NCBI GenBank assembly: GCA_900751665.1
Contig: CAADSV010000189.1
Location: 1 to 7,642, forward strand
Reading direction: 5' to 3'
DNA from: an uncultured Collinsella sp.
GTDB taxonomy: Bacteria > Actinomycetota > Coriobacteriia > Coriobacteriales > Coriobacteriaceae
Length of the DNA stretch: 7,642 nt
The notes beneath the pieces were generated by a model. The model saw only the letters and a list, made by a program, of their open reading frames with translations. It was not told where the DNA came from and did no database searches. Positions 6,122 through 7,642 of this stretch are shown piece after piece. A program made the translations under genes and the position numbers. The stretch's first letter is position 1. Each line of letters starts with the position of its first letter.

Positions 6122-7642
6122 TTACGCCTCCTTCTTGGTCGAAGCAACAGAGCTGGCAGCCACGGACGCAGCGCCAGCGACACCACCCGCCACATCAAAG
6201 CGAGCGACATCCGCGGCACTCGCGCGGCCGGTCACAATGTCAAACGCCAGCTCCTCGGCCTGCGCATGCGTCTTACCGATGGCCTCGGCGGCGGCGACGA
6301 TCGCCAACACGCGCTCGTACTCGGTCGGAATGACCTTCACAAAGTGCTTGCCCATCGTCTCAAAGCTGTAGAGCAGCTTGATGCCGCGCGGGCTCTGCGT
6401 CGCGCCCACGTGCTCTTGGATGAGCGCACGAATCTGCGCCAGCTCGTCGGCCGTCGGGGCCTTGAGCTCCACGCTCTCGTGGTTCACGCGGGCGTCGAGC
6501 GTGCCGTATTGGTCAAAGACATAGGCCACGCCGCCCGTCATGCCGGCGGCAAAGTTCTGCCCGACCTCGCCCAGGATGAGCGCCAGACCGCCCGTCATGT
6601 ACTCGCAGCCATGGTTGCCGCAGCCCTCGACCACCACGGTGGCACCAGAGTTGCGCACGGCAAAACGCTGGCCGGCAAGACCGTTAATGAAGCCGCGGCC
6701 GCTCGTGGCACCAAAGAACGCAACGTTGCCCACGATGATGTTCTCGTCGAACTTGTAGGTCGCATGCGGGTTGGGGCGCACCGATACCTCGCCGCCCGAA
6801 AGACCCTTGCCAAAGTAATCGTTGGCGTCGCCGCACACGTTGAGCGTAATGCCGCGCGGCAGAAAGGCGCCAAAGCTCTGACCGGCCGAACCATCGCAAT
6901 CGATGGTGATGGAGCCGGCGGGCAGGCCCTCGGGATGCGCCTTGGTCACCGCGTTGCCCAGGATGGTGCCCACGCAGCGGTTGACGTTGGCGATATCGGC
7001 GCGGAAGCGAATCGGGCGCAGGTGCGCACGGGCATCGGCCGGATAGGGCACAAACAACGTGGAGTCGAGCGTCTTGTCGAGCTCGCTGTCGGCAGCCATC
7101 TGGGGCAGGAAGTGACGACCGTCGGCGCCCGGAATGTGAGCACCGAACTCGCAGGTCGCGCTCGCCAGAACGGGCGACAAATCGAGCAGGTTGGCCTTGC
7201 GGTTGCCCGGGACCTCGATCTGGCGTAAGCACTCGGGATGGCCGACCATATCGTCGACGGTACGGAAGCCCAGGCTCGCCATGACCTCGCGCAGCTGCTC
7301 GGCAACAAAGAGCATAAAATGCTCGACGTGCTCGGGCTTACCGCGGAAGCCATGACGCAGGCGGCAGTTTTGCGTCGCGATGCCGGCCGGGCAGGTATCC
7401 TGCTGGCAGTCGCGCTGCATGAGGCAGCCCATGGAGATGAGCGGCATGGTCGCAAAGCCAAACTCCTCGGCGCCCAACAGGCAGGCAACGGCGCCATCGG
7501 TGCCGTCCATGAGCTTGCCGTCGCCCTCGAGCACCACGCCCGAGCGCAGGCCGTTTTGCAGCAGCGTCTGCTGAGCCTCGGCAAGGCCGAGCTCCAGCGG
7601 CAGGCCGGCGTGCCAAATGGAATCGCGCGCCGCGGCACCCGA
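6122..7642 (-). CDS. gltB: Glutamate synthase large subunit, C-terminal third (cut by window edge)
   Basis: 506 residues are visible; the frame is open to the last base, so the gene starts beyond the window. Family members are about 1,500 residues. The first visible part (HAGLPLELGLAEAQQTLL, GVVLEGDGKLMDGTDGA) is the end of the FMN-binding synthase barrel. Then comes the 3Fe-4S motif C-x5-C-x4-C in GCLMQRDCQQDTCPAGIATQ (C73, C79, C84 in visible numbering). The rest is the glycine-rich right-handed beta-helix domain (GSAGQSFGAFLPRG, DYFGKGLSGGEV, GATSGRGFINGLAGQRFAVRNSG, GCEYMTGG, GMTGGVAYVFD). The protein ends in a low-complexity Ala/Val/Ser tail (AGGVAGAASVAASSVAS) before STKKEA. It works with GltD, whose gene follows after 5 bp. 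Any promoter or nitrogen control region would be outside the window. Confidence 0.97.
   Translation of the reverse strand, partial: SGAAARDSIWHAGLPLELGLAEAQQTLLQNGLRSGVVLEGDGKLMDGTDGAVACLLGAEEFGFATMPLISMGCLMQRDCQQDTCPAGIATQNCRLRHGFRGKPEHVEHFMLFVAEQLREVMASLGFRTVDDMVGHPECLRQIEVPGNRKANLLDLSPVLASATCEFGAHIPGADGRHFLPQMAADSELDKTLDSTLFVPYPADARAHLRPIRFRADIANVNRCVGTILGNAVTKAHPEGLPAGSITIDCDGSAGQSFGAFLPRGITLNVCGDANDYFGKGLSGGEVSVRPNPHATYKFDENIIVGNVAFFGATSGRGFINGLAGQRFAVRNSGATVVVEGCGNHGCEYMTGGLALILGEVGQNFAAGMTGGVAYVFDQYGTLDARVNHESVELKAPTADELAQIRALIQEHVGATQSPRGIKLLYSFETMGKHFVKVIPTEYERVLAIVAAAEAIGKTHAQAEELAFDIVTGRASAADVARFDVAGGVAGAASVAASSVASTKKEA
6127..6133 (-). promoter_or_regulatory. gltD ribosome binding site within the gltB end
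   Basis: The minus strand reads AAGGAGG, overlapping the last codons of gltB, with about 10 nt to the gltD ATG at 6116. The spacing is a little long but supports coupled translation. Confidence 0.6.

Overview
The window looks like a chromosomal segment from a high-GC Gram-positive gut bacterium of the Coriobacteriia, with Collinsella or a close relative my best guess. This is inferred from the GC-rich codon use, the strong AGGAGG-type ribosome sites and the style of the proteins. No rRNA or marker gene is present to confirm it.

Layout. Positions 1-353 hold the 3' end of a plus-strand gene for a small membrane-anchored zinc-ribbon protein. A bidirectional terminator hairpin (376-411) separates it from the rest. 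Everything else is coded on the minus strand. Read in transcription order from the right edge, the genes are: the C-terminal third of gltB (6122-7642, cut by the window edge); gltD (4635-6116), 5 bp behind it; a 338-bp gene-free stretch with short direct repeats (4297-4634); an unrecognised 235-aa cytosolic protein (3589-4296); an AbiEi/DUF559-like protein with a predicted PD-(D/E)XK nuclease domain (2319-3413); and a metal-dependent amidohydrolase of the imidazolonepropionase/Xaa-dipeptidase type (460-1830).

The most striking non-coding structure is a set of six near-identical palindromic units. Four lie at 1980-2277 and two at 3416-3552, bracketing the nuclease-like gene. Every unit is exactly 57 bp: a 16-bp arm (consensus RTCTCRATCTGTAACA), a 25-bp centre, and the inverted arm. 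Units repeat every 80-81 bp, so the 16-bp half-sites alternate in orientation about every 40 bp. The arms are conserved and show paired changes, while the centres diverge. This fits a REP/BIME-like or MITE-like element, or a phased protein-binding array. I do not recognise it as a named family.

Functionally, gltB and gltD encode the two subunits of glutamate synthase (GOGAT), which makes glutamate from glutamine and 2-oxoglutarate. The amidohydrolase probably cleaves a small amide or dipeptide-like substrate. The nuclease-like gene has no visible toxin partner, and its relation to the flanking palindromes is the open question here.
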